Shown piece by piece: positions 7,777 to 15,676 of a DNA stretch of 20,613 nt (position 1 is the first letter of the stretch; every line of letters starts with the position of its first letter). The stretch spans positions 1 to 20,613 of the forward strand of contig OMUE01000038.1 in the NCBI GenBank assembly GCA_900314165.1. Direction: 5' to 3'. The notes below the pieces were generated by a model that worked only from the letters and a program-made list of their open reading frames with translations, was not told the origin of the DNA and made no database searches. Source of the stretch: an uncultured Acidaminococcus sp. (GTDB lineage Bacteria; Bacillota_C; Negativicutes; Acidaminococcales; Acidaminococcaceae). The position numbers and the translations under genes are program-made.

Positions 7777-7804
7777 TTAATCCCTAATCCCTAACCCCTA
7801 ATAA
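7777..7804. repeat. Tandem heptamer repeat (CTAATCC-type)
   Basis: Four near-identical heptamers run TTAATCC, CTAATCC, CTAACCC, CTAATAA, starting 3 bases after the feoB stop codon. It is not a hairpin. Other heptamer arrays of different sequence lie downstream of leuB and of the lyase gene. Confidence 0.75.
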
Positions 7805-7830
7805 CTTTTCACCTACCATTCATATTCCTG

Positions 7831-7844
7831 TGCTACAATATAAT
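7831..7844 (+). promoter_or_regulatory. Likely promoter of the WG-repeat gene
   Basis: An extended -10 (TGCTACAAT, 7831-7839) overlaps a consensus TATAAT (7839-7844) about 35 bases before the GTG start. No convincing -35 is seen. No terminator is visible after feoB, so read-through from it is also possible. Confidence 0.5.
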
Positions 7845-7875
7845 CGATTAAGTGTGCACATGGGGGTGTATTCAC

Positions 7876-9312
7876 GTGAAGTGCAGTAAGAAATTGACGG
7901 GGGCCGTGCTGCTGGGTCTGTGCCTGGGCTTTGCGCAGGGCGTTTTCGCAGCGGATCACCTGGCTATCGTGGAAAAAGATAAAAAGCAGGGCGCTATTGA
8001 TGAGGCCGGTCGTGTTGTCCTGCCTCTGGAATTCAAGAAAGTCGCTATCGAGGACAAAGAGTCCGTGCCTGTCATCCTGGCTCAGAAAAAGGGTAAATAC
8101 GGGCTGTACGATAGGGCAGGCAAAGAACTCATTGCTCCGACTCTCAGCAAGGTGACGGATGTCAGCGAGGGCATCATGGGCGGCCAGGTCAAGAGCAAAT
8201 GGTCCTTTTATACCATTGAGGGCAAGAAACTGCCGGGAACCTACGACCAGGTAGGCCAGTTCCACGATGGCCTGGCGCCTGTGAAAATCAAGGGCAAATG
8301 GGGCTATGTGGACAAGGAAGGCAAGCTGGCCATTCCGGCCCAATATAAAGAAGCCCGGAACTTCAGCGAAGGCCTGGCAGCTGTAAAGCTGGAAAAACAA
8401 TGGTCCTATGTGAAGGCGGACGGCACGCCAGTTATTGCCGGACGGGTGAAGAAGCCCGGGGATTTCCATCAGGGCGTAGCTGTAGTGGACGACGGCTGGC
8501 TTATGGACAAGGACGGCCGGAAATATGCGAAACTGAAGAAATATGCCTATGTAGGTGATTTTGATGAAAATGACCTGGCTCTCGTAGGCGTCCGCCGAGC
8601 CAGCCGTAGCTTCCTGGACTACATCTCCATCGGCTGGGGCTGGGGTCACGGCTGGGACGGCTGGGGCATCGGCTTCCCGGGCTGGGGTTGGGGCTATCCC
8701 GGCTGGGGCTGGGGCTACGGCGGCTATGGCTACCACCATCATCATCATCACCACAGCGGTTGGGGCTGGGGTGGCGGTATCGGCATCCCTCTGGGCGCTG
8801 CTGTGCCTGCGAATATGTATCGGGGTTACATCAATAAGAAAGGCCAGGAAGTGGTGTCTCCGGAATATCACTATGTGTCCCAGTTCTACGGAGATTACGC
8901 CCTGTTTGCAGAAGAAGGCCATTGGGGCATGGTGGACAAGAGCGGGCAGGTCGTGATTCCTGCGGCCTATGACCAGCTGTGGCCTTTTACAAACAATCTG
9001 GCAGCCTTCAGCTTCGACAAGAAGTGGGGATTTATCGATAAAGACAACAAAATCGTCATTCCCAACCACTTCGACCAGGTAGCTTCGTTTATGGAAGACC
9101 GGACTACGGCCGTGGAAAAGGACAAGGGTGGCATCATCGACCTGACGGGCCAGCCCGTAGCACCGTTCCGGGAACAACTGAAGGAAATCAAGCCCTTGAC
9201 GGCCCACCGGGCTGCCTTCAAGGACCCCGACAAGAAGAAATGGGGCTACGTGGACGAAAATGCCCAGATAGTCATCCAACCGGAGTATGACGAGGCGGGA
9301 ATCTTCGACTGA
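7876..9312 (+). CDS. Exported WG-repeat protein with Gly/Trp-rich insert and seven consecutive histidines
   Basis: I place the start at GTG 7876, seven bases after a GGGGGTG site. The 478-residue product then opens with a good signal peptide (MKCSKKLTGAVLLGLCLGFA, then QGVFA before ADH). The body consists of WG repeats of about 45-50 residues, each with a core such as GKWGYVDKEGKLAIPAQY, in two blocks: about residues 30-240 and 310-478. Between them, residues 253 to about 305 are mainly Gly, Trp, Tyr and His, with many WGWG units and a run of seven histidines (287-293; 8734-8754). WG repeats are thought to form beta-rich scaffolds; the function is unknown. The histidine run suggests metal binding, and feoB lies just upstream, but a link to iron uptake is inference. 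No terminator is obvious before the leu promoter. Confidence 0.9.
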   Translation: MKCSKKLTGAVLLGLCLGFAQGVFAADHLAIVEKDKKQGAIDEAGRVVLPLEFKKVAIEDKESVPVILAQKKGKYGLYDRAGKELIAPTLSKVTDVSEGIMGGQVKSKWSFYTIEGKKLPGTYDQVGQFHDGLAPVKIKGKWGYVDKEGKLAIPAQYKEARNFSEGLAAVKLEKQWSYVKADGTPVIAGRVKKPGDFHQGVAVVDDGWLMDKDGRKYAKLKKYAYVGDFDENDLALVGVRRASRSFLDYISIGWGWGHGWDGWGIGFPGWGWGYPGWGWGYGGYGYHHHHHHHSGWGWGGGIGIPLGAAVPANMYRGYINKKGQEVVSPEYHYVSQFYGDYALFAEEGHWGMVDKSGQVVIPAAYDQLWPFTNNLAAFSFDKKWGFIDKDNKIVIPNHFDQVASFMEDRTTAVEKDKGGIIDLTGQPVAPFREQLKEIKPLTAHRAAFKDPDKKKWGYVDENAQIVIQPEYDEAGIFD

Positions 9313-9352
9313 TTTTCAAGGACGGGTTGCTGAAGCATTAGCAAAAATTCCC

Positions 9353-9380
9353 TTGACAGATATTTTGTATCATGTATAAT
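9353..9380 (+). promoter_or_regulatory. Strong sigma-70 promoter of the leu operon
   Basis: A perfect TTGACA (9353-9358) and a perfect TATAAT (9375-9380) are separated by 16 bases. Transcription would start near 9387 and run straight into the T-box leader. This is the best promoter in the window, which fits a gene set controlled mainly by attenuation. Confidence 0.92.
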
Positions 9381-9387
9381 GTAAACC

Positions 9388-9621
9388 ATAACCTTTCAAA
9401 CATACACAGGCTATGAACGGAAGCGTGTCCGGAGGAACCTTCAGAGAGCTGATGGGTGGTGCGAATCAGCAGGGGAAACGGATGCTACTGGCCCGGGAGC
9501 CGCTGCTATGAACCAAGAGTAGTTGCAGCCGTCCACGTACGTTACACGGAATGAGACCAAACTTAGGGTGGTACCGCGATCCTTCGCCCCTATCTGCCAG
9601 ACCGGCAGGTAGGGGCTTTTT
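9388..9621 (+). promoter_or_regulatory. Leucine T-box riboswitch leader
   Basis: The leader has the conserved T-box sequence AGGGTGGTACCGCG (9565-9578), whose TGGT would pair with the ACCA end of uncharged tRNA in the antiterminator. Upstream, stem I shows an AGAGAG segment, GGTGGTGCGAATCAGC, and a specifier region GATGCTACTGGCCCGGGAGC. Counting back from GAGC as in the glyQS leader places the specifier at CTG, a leucine codon; the preceding CTA is also leucine. The genes below (leuCDB) agree. Uncharged leucyl-tRNA would favour the antiterminator and switch the operon on. Confidence 0.95.
9586..9621 (+). terminator. T-box-controlled terminator
   Basis: GCCCCTATCTGCC pairs with GGCAGGTAGGGGC (one wobble) around a 5-base loop and is followed by TTTTT. 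It lies directly after the T-box sequence, as expected for the terminator that competes with the antiterminator. Confidence 0.93.
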
Positions 9622-9655
9622 GTATTTCACAGCGGAGAAAAAGGAGGAAGACATC

Positions 9656-10921
9656 ATGGGCATGACAAGAACCCAGAAAATCCTGGCCAAACATGCAGGA
9701 CGGCCGGAAGTGGAAGTAGGAGAATTACTCGTATCTCAGGTAGATCTGACCCTGGCAAACGATATTACAGGGCCCCCTGCTATTGACGAATTCGACAAGA
9801 TCGGCAAACCTGTATTTAATAAGGACAAGATTGCCCTGGTACCGGACCATTTCTCTCCCCCCAAGGACATCAAATCTGCAACCCTGTGCAAGCACATGCG
9901 GGATTTTGCCCACAAGCACAACATCAAGAATTACTTTGAAGTAGGGCGCATGGGCATCGAGCATGCTCTGGTTCCCGACAGCGGCCTGGCCGCTCCCGGT
10001 GAACTCATCATTGGCGCTGACTCCCACACCTGCACCTACGGTGCTGTGAACGCATTCTCCACCGGCGTGGGCCAGACGGACTTGGGCGCAGCTATGGCTA
10101 GCGGCAATACCTGGTTCAAGGTGCCCGCCGCTATCAAAGTCATCCTGACGGGGAAAAAGCCTTCTTATATTTCAGGTAAGGATGTAATCCTGACCCTCAT
10201 CGGTATGATCGGTGTGGATGGAGCTCTGTACCAATCCATAGAATACTTTGGAGACGGTGTGGCCGAACTGTCCATGGCGGACCGCTTCACCATCTGCAAT
10301 ATGGCTATTGAAGCCGGCGGTAAGAACGGCATCTTCCCTGTGGACGATAAGACCCGGGAATACCTGAAAGAACGGGGTGTTACCCGTCCTTGGGAGGCTG
10401 TAGAGGCTGACGAGGACGCCGAATACGTGCGGACTATTACCATCGAACTGGATAAATTAGTACCCGTGGTTGCTTATCCGCACCTGCCGGAAAACACTCA
10501 CCCCGCAGCAGAAGGCAAGGACATCAAGATTGACCAGGTGGTCATCGGTTCCTGCACCAACGGCCGGTATGAAGACCTGGCTGCTGCGGCAACCATCCTG
10601 AAAGACCATAAAGTCAACGACTACGTGCGCTGCATCATCATCCCGGCTACCCAGGAAATCTACAAACGGGCTATGGACGACGGCCTGCTGGACATCTTCA
10701 TCAATGCCGGCGCCGCTGTGTCCACCCCTACCTGCGGACCCTGCCTGGGCGGCTACATGGGTATCCTGGCAGCCGGCGAACGGTGCGTATCCACTACGAA
10801 CCGGAACTTCCGGGGCCGTATGGGTCACGTGGACAGTGAAATCTATCTGGCCAGCCCCCTGACGGCGGCAGCCAGTGCAGTGATGGGACGGATCACCGAT
10901 CCCCGGGAGGTGCTGAAATGA
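9656..10921 (+). CDS. leuC: 3-isopropylmalate dehydratase, large subunit
   Basis: LeuC is the large subunit of the isopropylmalate isomerase LeuCD, which converts 2-isopropylmalate to 3-isopropylmalate in leucine synthesis. The 421-residue protein carries the three cysteines of the 4Fe-4S cluster, C300 in GSCTNGR and C360/C363 in TCGPCLGG, with other aconitase-family motifs such as [10 protein letters not shown] and NRNFRGRMG. Its length fits the shorter LeuC/homoaconitase-type subgroup rather than the longer enterobacterial form. The open frame extends upstream, but ATG 9656 is chosen because it follows AAGGAGGAAG and because any earlier start would lie inside the T-box terminator. The stop codon overlaps the leuD start in ATGA. 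Confidence 0.97.
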   Translation: MGMTRTQKILAKHAGRPEVEVGELLVSQVDLTLANDITGPPAIDEFDKIGKPVFNKDKIALVPDHFSPPKDIKSATLCKHMRDFAHKHNIKNYFEVGRMGIEHALVPDSGLAAPGELIIGADSHTCTYGAVNAFSTGVGQTDLGAAMASGNTWFKVPAAIKVILTGKKPSYISGKDVILTLIGMIGVDGALYQSIEYFGDGVAELSMADRFTICNMAIEAGGKNGIFPVDDKTREYLKERGVTRPWEAVEADEDAEYVRTITIELDKLVPVVAYPHLPENTHPAAEGKDIKIDQVVIGSCTNGRYEDLAAAATILKDHKVNDYVRCIIIPATQEIYKRAMDDGLLDIFINAGAAVSTPTCGPCLGGYMGILAAGERCVSTTNRNFRGRMGHVDSEIYLASPLTAAASAVMGRITDPREVLK

Positions 10922-11403
10922 GTAAAGTATGGCGTTACGGAGACCATGTGGATACGGATGTAATCATTCCGGCCCGGTATTTAAATATTTCTGATTTCAA
11001 AGAACTGAGCGAACATGCTATGGAAGACATCGACACCACGTTTGCTCCCAATGTGCAGCCCGGCGATATCATGGTGGCCGGCCGGAACTTTGGCTGCGGT
11101 TCCTCCCGGGAACACGCACCCATCGTTATCCAGCAGAAAGGCATCAAATGCATCATCGCGGAAAGCTTTGCCCGGATTTTCTATCGCAATGCCATCAACA
11201 TCGGCCTGCCCGTATTGGAAATCGGCGACGAAGCGAAAAAGATTGAAGCAGGGGACACGGTGGACGTGGACCTGGACAAGGGAGAGATTCATGTGGTGAA
11301 TAAGAACATCACCATCAAGACCCATCCGCTGCCTGCCTTCGTCCAGAAGATTGCCCAGGCCGGAGGACTCATCAACTACGTAAAGAGAGAAGGTTCCTTA
11401 TGA
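10918..11403 (+). CDS. leuD: 3-isopropylmalate dehydratase, small subunit
   Basis: LeuD is the swivelling small subunit that completes the LeuCD active site. At 161 residues it is the short type that pairs with the shorter LeuC form. The conserved segment [14 protein letters not shown] (about 58-71) carries the substrate-binding SSRE motif, and [17 protein letters not shown] follows as usual. The start overlaps the leuC stop codon (ATGA), with GGGAGGTG inside leuC as ribosome site; its own stop overlaps leuB in the same way. Tight coupling suits subunits of one enzyme. Confidence 0.97.
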   Translation: MSKVWRYGDHVDTDVIIPARYLNISDFKELSEHAMEDIDTTFAPNVQPGDIMVAGRNFGCGSSREHAPIVIQQKGIKCIIAESFARIFYRNAINIGLPVLEIGDEAKKIEAGDTVDVDLDKGEIHVVNKNITIKTHPLPAFVQKIAQAGGLINYVKREGSL

Positions 11404-12473
11404 GAATCACCGTGTTAAAGGGGGACGGCATCGGCCCCGAGATTGTGGGAGAAGCCATCCGCGTTATGAAGAAGGCGGCAGAAGTCTTCCATCTGGATAT
11501 AGACTATGATTATAAACTCATGGGCGGCTGCGCCTATGACAAGTTCGGCACGCCGCTGCCGGAGGAAACTATCGAGAGTGCCAAGGCTTCCGATGCCGTG
11601 CTGCTGGGGGCTGTGGGCGGTCCTAAATGGGACAAGATTCCCGATGTGACGAAGCGGCCGGAAAAGGGCCTGCTGGGCATCCGCAAGGCTCTGGGCCTGT
11701 ACTGCAACCTGCGGCCTGTGACCGTGCGGCCTTACATGGCTCACCTGTCTCCCCTGAAGACGGAACGGGCGGAAGGAGCGGACCTGGTCATTGTCCGGGA
11801 GCTTACCGGCGGCATCTATTTTGGCGAGCACCAGGAAGCAACGAACATCGACGGAGTGGATACAGCCTGGGACGTGGAAAAATATACCCGTCCAGAAATC
11901 GAACGGATCGCCATCAAGGCTTTTGAAGCAGCCCGCCTGCGCCGGGGCAAGGTCACCAGCGTGGATAAGGCTAACGTATTAGGGTCTTCCCGTATGTGGC
12001 GGCAGATTGTGACAGAGCTCCACGATACGAAGTATCCCGACGTGGAACTGAACCACTATTATGTGGACAACTGCGCTATGCAGCTTGTGCTGAATCCCAA
12101 ACAATTCGATGTCATCCTGACGAACAATATCTTCGGGGACATCCTGTCCGACGAAGGCTCCACCATTGCCGGCAGCATTGGCCTGCTGCCTTCTGCCAGC
12201 TTAGGCGATGGCACGGGCATGTACGAACCTATCCACGGCAGTGCGCCGGATATTGCCGGCAAGGACATTGCGAACCCCTTGGGTACGATTTTGTCCGCGG
12301 CTATGCTGCTGCGCTACTCCCTGCATCAGGAAGCAGCTGCCAGAGCCATCGAAAAAGCGGTGGACGATGTGATGCTGGCCGGCTACCGGACACCGGACCT
12401 GGCCGGCGAAGGCCTGACCACCGTAGGTACCCGGAAAATGGGTGAACTGGTGGCGGAAGCGGTGAAGGCGTAA
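11400..12473 (+). CDS. leuB: 3-isopropylmalate dehydrogenase
   Basis: LeuB oxidises and decarboxylates 3-isopropylmalate with NAD+, giving the 2-oxo acid precursor of leucine. The 357-residue protein shows GDGIGPEI near the N-terminus, [14 protein letters not shown], the [15 protein letters not shown] block, [20 protein letters not shown] and [14 protein letters not shown]. All are normal for isopropylmalate dehydrogenase and distinguish it from isocitrate dehydrogenase. It is the last gene of the T-box operon; leuA is not in the window. Heptamer repeats and a bidirectional terminator follow. Confidence 0.97.
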   Translation: MRITVLKGDGIGPEIVGEAIRVMKKAAEVFHLDIDYDYKLMGGCAYDKFGTPLPEETIESAKASDAVLLGAVGGPKWDKIPDVTKRPEKGLLGIRKALGLYCNLRPVTVRPYMAHLSPLKTERAEGADLVIVRELTGGIYFGEHQEATNIDGVDTAWDVEKYTRPEIERIAIKAFEAARLRRGKVTSVDKANVLGSSRMWRQIVTELHDTKYPDVELNHYYVDNCAMQLVLNPKQFDVILTNNIFGDILSDEGSTIAGSIGLLPSASLGDGTGMYEPIHGSAPDIAGKDIANPLGTILSAAMLLRYSLHQEAAARAIEKAVDDVMLAGYRTPDLAGEGLTTVGTRKMGELVAEAVKA

Positions 12474-12481
12474 AAGAAAGC

Positions 12482-12509
12482 GAAGAGCGAAGAGTAAAGA
12501 GCGAAGAGG
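12482..12509. repeat. Tandem heptamer repeat (GAAGAGC-type)
   Basis: Four heptamers, GAAGAGC, GAAGAGT, AAAGAGC and GAAGAGG, start 9 bases after the leuB stop codon. Nearly the same array occurs at 20443-20470 after the lyase gene. Confidence 0.75.
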
Positions 12510-12532
12510 CGCCTGCGGCGGGCGTGGTAAAG

Positions 12533-12560
12533 ATGACAGATGATAGATGATAGATGATAG
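12533..12560. repeat. Tandem heptamer repeat (ATGATAG-type)
   Basis: One ATGACAG and three exact ATGATAG heptamers lie in a row, a second and unrelated heptamer array within 60 bases of the first. The rest of the 12474-12769 gap holds the terminator at 12630-12676 and the octamers at 12681-12735; I see no gene in it. Confidence 0.75.
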
Positions 12561-12629
12561 AACCTGTTGTCGGAGGTTAGAGGTTTGCTTTCGGAGGATT
12601 GCTCTGATTTTCCCTTAAAAAGAACAGAC

Positions 12630-12676
12630 AAAAAAGCAGGATTGCCTACAGATTGTAAGCAATCCTGCTTTTTTTT
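12630..12676. terminator. Bidirectional terminator between convergent operons
   Basis: AAAAAAGCAGGATTGC pairs perfectly with GCAATCCTGCTTTTTT around a 13-base loop, with T runs on both strands. It sits between leuB (+) and the aldolase gene (-) and can end both operons. Confidence 0.93.
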
Positions 12677-12680
12677 GTAG

Positions 12681-12735
12681 CACGTATTACGCTTTCTCGT
12701 ATTCACGTATGCACGTATGTACGTATTCACGTATC
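12681..12735. repeat. Octamer repeats of CACGTATN type
   Basis: Units CACGTATT (12681), CTCGTATT (12696), CACGTATG (12704), CACGTATG (12712), TACGTATT (12720) and CACGTATC (12728) occur, the last five in exact 8-base register. Two similar units are at 1787-1802. The gap from the aldolase stop to the terminator is otherwise empty. Confidence 0.65.
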
Positions 12736-12769
12736 CATGTCCGTCCAGTGGACCCTGACGTCTGACGTC

Positions 12770-13516
12770 TTACTCAAGCCCTTCATTATACTGTTCCACC
12801 AGCTCTTTAAACGCATTGATGAATACGCTGGCGTCCAGATTATAGGCGATGCTGTCGAAGCCGGCTTTGGACCATTTCAGGGCGTCCTTCATATTGCCGG
12901 CGAAGATGTAGGATTCCTTGCCGTATTTCTGGCAGGCAGCCAGGATCTTCATGACGGCGTCATACAGGATGGGGCTGTCAAACTGCAGGGGGATACCCAG
13001 ATCGATGGACAGGTCGCAGGGCCCTACGAAGATACCGTCCACGCCGTCCAGGGCGCAGATCTCTTCGATGTGTTCCAAGGCTTCCTTCGTTTCGCATTGG
13101 GGAATGACCTTTACCCGTTTGTTGCATTCCTCCATATACGTGAAGACATCTTTAGACCAATCGGCGCTGCCCCAGCCGGTAGTCCGGTTCGGACAGAAGC
13201 CCCGGTTGCCGATGGGAGGGAATTTGGCAGCGCTGACGATGTCCTTTACCTGGTCCAGAGTCCGGATATTAGGGATGATGAGCCCACGAGCCCCGATATC
13301 CAGCATGCGCAGCACGTAGGGACGACGGCTGTCCCCAATTCGCACGATGGGCGTCAGGCCGCCATTTTCGGCGGCGACAATATAGTCCGCTGTGGATTCT
13401 TCAGAGAAACAGCCATGCTCCGTATCGATGATGACGTAGTCCAGTCCCGTATGGGTCAGGGCTTCCATGGCGCCCCGGCCCCCTAATTCAAAAAATGTAC
13501 CAAAGGTCTTTTTCAT
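12770..13516 (-). CDS. HpcH/HpaI-family class II aldolase (4-hydroxy-2-oxo acid aldolase type)
   Basis: This 248-residue protein matches the metal-dependent aldolases that split 4-hydroxy-2-oxo acids into pyruvate and an aldehyde. The active-site set is complete: H34 in DTEHG, R59 in IVRIGD, the loop PPIGNRG (100-106), Q140 and metal ligand E142 in IPQCET, and metal ligand D168 in GPCDLS. It is the last gene of a minus-strand operon. Its AGGAGGAG site overlaps the stop codon of the PhzF-like gene, so the two are probably coupled. With the hydratase at the head of the operon it would perform the final carbon-carbon cleavage. Similar proteins include 2-dehydro-3-deoxyglucarate aldolase, but the hydratase argues for a dienoate-derived substrate. 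The actual substrate is unknown. Confidence 0.9.
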   Translation of the reverse strand: MKKTFGTFFELGGRGAMEALTHTGLDYVIIDTEHGCFSEESTADYIVAAENGGLTPIVRIGDSRRPYVLRMLDIGARGLIIPNIRTLDQVKDIVSAAKFPPIGNRGFCPNRTTGWGSADWSKDVFTYMEECNKRVKVIPQCETKEALEHIEEICALDGVDGIFVGPCDLSIDLGIPLQFDSPILYDAVMKILAACQKYGKESYIFAGNMKDALKWSKAGFDSIAYNLDASVFINAFKELVEQYNEGLE

Positions 13517-13526
13517 AGTACTCCTC

Positions 13527-14324
13527 CTACTGTAAAGTCGCCTTGATGGCTTCCAGATTCAGTTCCGCTACGGAAAACAGAGCCGCAGGCCCTGCCAGGA
13601 AAACCTTATTCCCTTTCCGACGACAGTACAGGGTGCCGCCCCGTTTGGAGGCCTGATAAGCTATCAAGGTATCCTTTTTCAGAGTGTCCGCCCAATAGGG
13701 GATGATGTGGCAATGACCGGAACCGCACACAGGGTCTTCTGTGACGGCCAGCTTCGGAGCAAAGCTGCGGGACACGCAGTCCGTGTCCGTGCCTTTTGCT
13801 GTAACGTGAAGCAGCAGGCCGGGCAGTTCTTTCACTTTGTCCAGGTCAGGCACCATGTTCCGGACAAGGGATTCATCGTCCATGACACAGAGCAGGTCGC
13901 GGCCCATGTAGGCAGCTGCAGGTTTGGTCCCCAGGGCTTCCGTCATAGCCTCAGTGACCGGCACTTCTTTCAGCTCATAAGCCGGAAATTCCATTTCCAG
14001 CAGATCCCCTTTTCTGGAAACAACCAGATCCCCACTCAGGGTAGTGAAGGTCACCTGGTCCTGGTCCGGCTCATAATAGTTTAGCAGCACAAAGCCCGTA
14101 GCCAGGGTGGCGTGGCCACACAGGTCGATTTCACCGCCGGGTGTGAACCAGCGCAGATGGTATTTATCCCCTTCCTTCACGGTAAAGGCCGTTTCGGAAA
14201 AGTTGTTTTCCTTTGTAATATTCATCATGAGCTGTTCTGGCAGCCATTCTTCCAGCACGCAGACCGCAGCCTGGTTGCCATGGAAGACCTGCCTTGTAAA
14301 GGCATCTACTATATATTGCTTCAT
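13527..14324 (-). CDS. PhzF-family isomerase/epimerase-like protein
   Basis: This 265-residue protein belongs to the PhzF group, which shares the diaminopimelate-epimerase fold. PhzF itself isomerises a dihydro-hydroxyanthranilate in phenazine synthesis; most relatives are uncharacterised. Visible signatures are the catalytic-type glutamate E44 in NNFSETAF, the DLCGHATLA segment (67-75) and EDPVCGSGH in the second half. The start is set at ATG 14324 because AGGGGG lies at the right distance; the GTG three codons earlier is too close to it. It sits between RidA and the aldolase. I infer that it moves a proton or double bond in the pathway intermediate. No phenazine genes are nearby. Confidence 0.88.
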   Translation of the reverse strand: MKQYIVDAFTRQVFHGNQAAVCVLEEWLPEQLMMNITKENNFSETAFTVKEGDKYHLRWFTPGGEIDLCGHATLATGFVLLNYYEPDQDQVTFTTLSGDLVVSRKGDLLEMEFPAYELKEVPVTEAMTEALGTKPAAAYMGRDLLCVMDDESLVRNMVPDLDKVKELPGLLLHVTAKGTDTDCVSRSFAPKLAVTEDPVCGSGHCHIIPYWADTLKKDTLIAYQASKRGGTLYCRRKGNKVFLAGPAALFSVAELNLEAIKATLQ

Positions 14325-14359
14325 GGACAGCACCCCCTCATTTTCCTATAATGCTACAT

Positions 14360-14743
14360 CTACTTTCCTAAATATGCAATGACTTCTACTTCACACAGGA
14401 TTCCTAAGGGGAGCTTTTTTACGGCAACACAGCTGCGGGCTGGTTTGAAAGTGAAATATTTTTCATACACGCTGTTGAAGGCTTTGAAATCGTCCATATC
14501 GGCCAGGAAGCAGGTGGACTTTACCGCGCTGGAAAAATCCGTCCCGGCAGCCTTAAAGATAGCTTTCAGGTTCTTCATGACCTGTTCAGCCTGTTCTTCC
14601 ACCGTAGTACCTACAATAGATCCATCCTTCGGATCCAGGCCGCCCTGACCGGAGGTGAACAGGAAATCACCAGCAATGTAACCCTGAGAATAAGGACCGA
14701 TAGCAGCCGGAGCATCGGCTGTATGAATCAATTTAATACCCAT
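14360..14743 (-). CDS. ridA: RidA-family enamine/imine deaminase
   Basis: This 127-residue protein is close to canonical RidA in size and motifs: AIGPYSQG (14-21), FTSGQ, the substrate-binding R103 in ARSCVAV, and CEVEVIAY with E118 and E120 near the C-terminus. RidA hydrolyses 2-aminoacrylate and related enamines or imines to 2-oxo acids and ammonia. A GGAGGA site precedes the ATG. It is the second gene of the minus-strand operon, 23 bases after the hydratase gene. Being encoded with a hydratase, isomerase and aldolase but no PLP enzyme suggests a dedicated catabolic step rather than housekeeping detoxification; this is inference. A divergent Rid paralog is at 4768-5193. Confidence 0.93.
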   Translation of the reverse strand: MGIKLIHTADAPAAIGPYSQGYIAGDFLFTSGQGGLDPKDGSIVGTTVEEQAEQVMKNLKAIFKAAGTDFSSAVKSTCFLADMDDFKAFNSVYEKYFTFKPARSCVAVKKLPLGILCEVEVIAYLGK

Positions 14744-14766
14744 TTTAATTTTCCTCCTATATATTA

Positions 14767-15555
14767 TTATTTAAAAGAAACAGTCAGCGGCGGGAAGCCG
14801 TCAACTCCGAGACAGAAATTATCTCCCGCTATAGCCGGAATGGCGGCCATGAAGGCACCGGACAGGACGATATCCCCTTTATGCAGGCCATCCCCAAACT
14901 GGGCCAGCTTGTTGACGAGCCAGACCATGGAATTTAAAGGTGTTCCCATGACTTCGGCTCCGGCAGCGCTGCCTGTAAACTGGCCATTCTTTTCCATGAC
15001 CATACCGATATAGCGTAGATTTACATCCTGAATCCGTTTTGGGGAGCCTCCGAGAACGAACTTGCAGGCCCCGGCATTGTCACTGATGGTATCTCGTACG
15101 GTCACGACCCAGTTGGGATACCGACCGTCACAGATTTCAAAACACGGTATGACCCAAGCTGTGGCGTTCATAATGTCAGCCGTTGTTACTGCCGGTCCGG
15201 TCAGATCCTCTCCCATGATAAAAGCGATTTCTCCTTCTACAATAGGGATGTTCATCTCCTTGCGGCTGCAGGCGGTTCCTTCCGGTACCAGCATGGTATC
15301 CAGCAGATACCCGAAATCCGGCGAATCACAATGCAATTTTTCCATCATACCCCGGCTCGTAATGCCGATTTTGCGGCCTACAACGCGGCTGCCTTCGGCT
15401 AAACGAAGCTTAAGCCCTTCCTGTTGGATATGGTAGGCATCCTCTTCCGTCATAGCCGGATATTGCGGCGTCAGCGTGGGAATAGGCTTTACCGTCTTTT
15501 CGGCTTCGTACAGAGCCTTTGCAATGGAGGTTTGCTTTTCCTGTGTGAAAAACAT
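14767..15555 (-). CDS. 2-hydroxy-dienoate hydratase (MhpD/HpaH family)
   Basis: This 262-residue protein is of the 2-keto-4-pentenoate hydratase/2-oxohepta-3-ene-1,7-dioate hydratase type, which adds water to a 2-hydroxy-2,4-dienoate (or its keto form) to give a 4-hydroxy-2-oxo acid. The metal site is intact: E107 and E109 in VEGEIAF and E140 in PCFEICDGRY. The lysine K62 in VGRKIGITS and D80 are also in place. The related decarboxylases share this fold, so decarboxylation is the main alternative. The start is ATG 15555, preceded by AAGGAG at the correct spacing; the in-frame GTG nine bases upstream overlaps that site. It heads the minus-strand operon facing lysR. The operon's aldolase fits the next reaction. 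Confidence 0.92.
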   Translation of the reverse strand: MFFTQEKQTSIAKALYEAEKTVKPIPTLTPQYPAMTEEDAYHIQQEGLKLRLAEGSRVVGRKIGITSRGMMEKLHCDSPDFGYLLDTMLVPEGTACSRKEMNIPIVEGEIAFIMGEDLTGPAVTTADIMNATAWVIPCFEICDGRYPNWVVTVRDTISDNAGACKFVLGGSPKRIQDVNLRYIGMVMEKNGQFTGSAAGAEVMGTPLNSMVWLVNKLAQFGDGLHKGDIVLSGAFMAAIPAIAGDNFCLGVDGFPPLTVSFK

Positions 15556-15571
15556 AATGTTCACTCCTTTC

Positions 15572-15608
15572 TTGTGCTTATTCTAACACTGTGTTATAAT
15601 TCAAACAA
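15572..15608. promoter_or_regulatory. Overlapping divergent promoters of lysR and the hydratase operon
   Basis: Plus strand: TTGTGC (15572-15577), 17 bases, TATAAT (15595-15600), with an extended TG at 15592-15593, for lysR. Minus strand: TTGTTT (15608-15603), 17 bases, TAGAAT (15585-15580), for the hydratase operon. The palindrome TAACACTGTGTTA (15584-15596) touches both -10 boxes, so one bound protein could block both directions. Promoters are read by eye and are not certain. Confidence 0.55.
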
Positions 15609-15640
15609 TCAAAACGTTTTGAGCAATACGTTAAAAAAAA

Positions 15641-15656
15641 TTGAACAATTGCGCAA
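15641..15656. promoter_or_regulatory. Probable LysR recognition site
   Basis: TTGAACAATTGCGCAA is a 16-base inverted repeat (TTGnnCAATTGnnCAA). It lies some 65-85 bases upstream of the predicted minus-strand start, the usual place for the recognition site of a LysR-type activator. It also lies in the lysR leader, which allows autoregulation. Confidence 0.5.
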
Positions 15657-15676
15657 CGATAAGGAGCCGTAACATC

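Noticed and set aside
7777..7804. Telomere-like CCCTAA repeat or CRISPR-like array
   Set aside because: There are only four 7-base units, no spacers and no cas genes; it fits the heptamer repeats seen elsewhere in the window.
7852..7875. Earlier GTG start for the WG-repeat protein
   Set aside because: It would place eight residues before the signal peptide and has no ribosome site; GTG 7876 has GGGGGTG at the right distance.
8734..8754. Histidine run as a cloning tag or vector contamination
   Set aside because: It lies inside a native Gly/Trp-rich insert between WG repeats, uses mixed His codons, and no vector sequence flanks it.
7813..9279. A 488-codon open frame on the minus strand
   Set aside because: It is antisense to the WG-repeat gene, whose signal peptide, repeats and ribosome site are convincing. 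The long frame is a by-product of codon use in the real gene.
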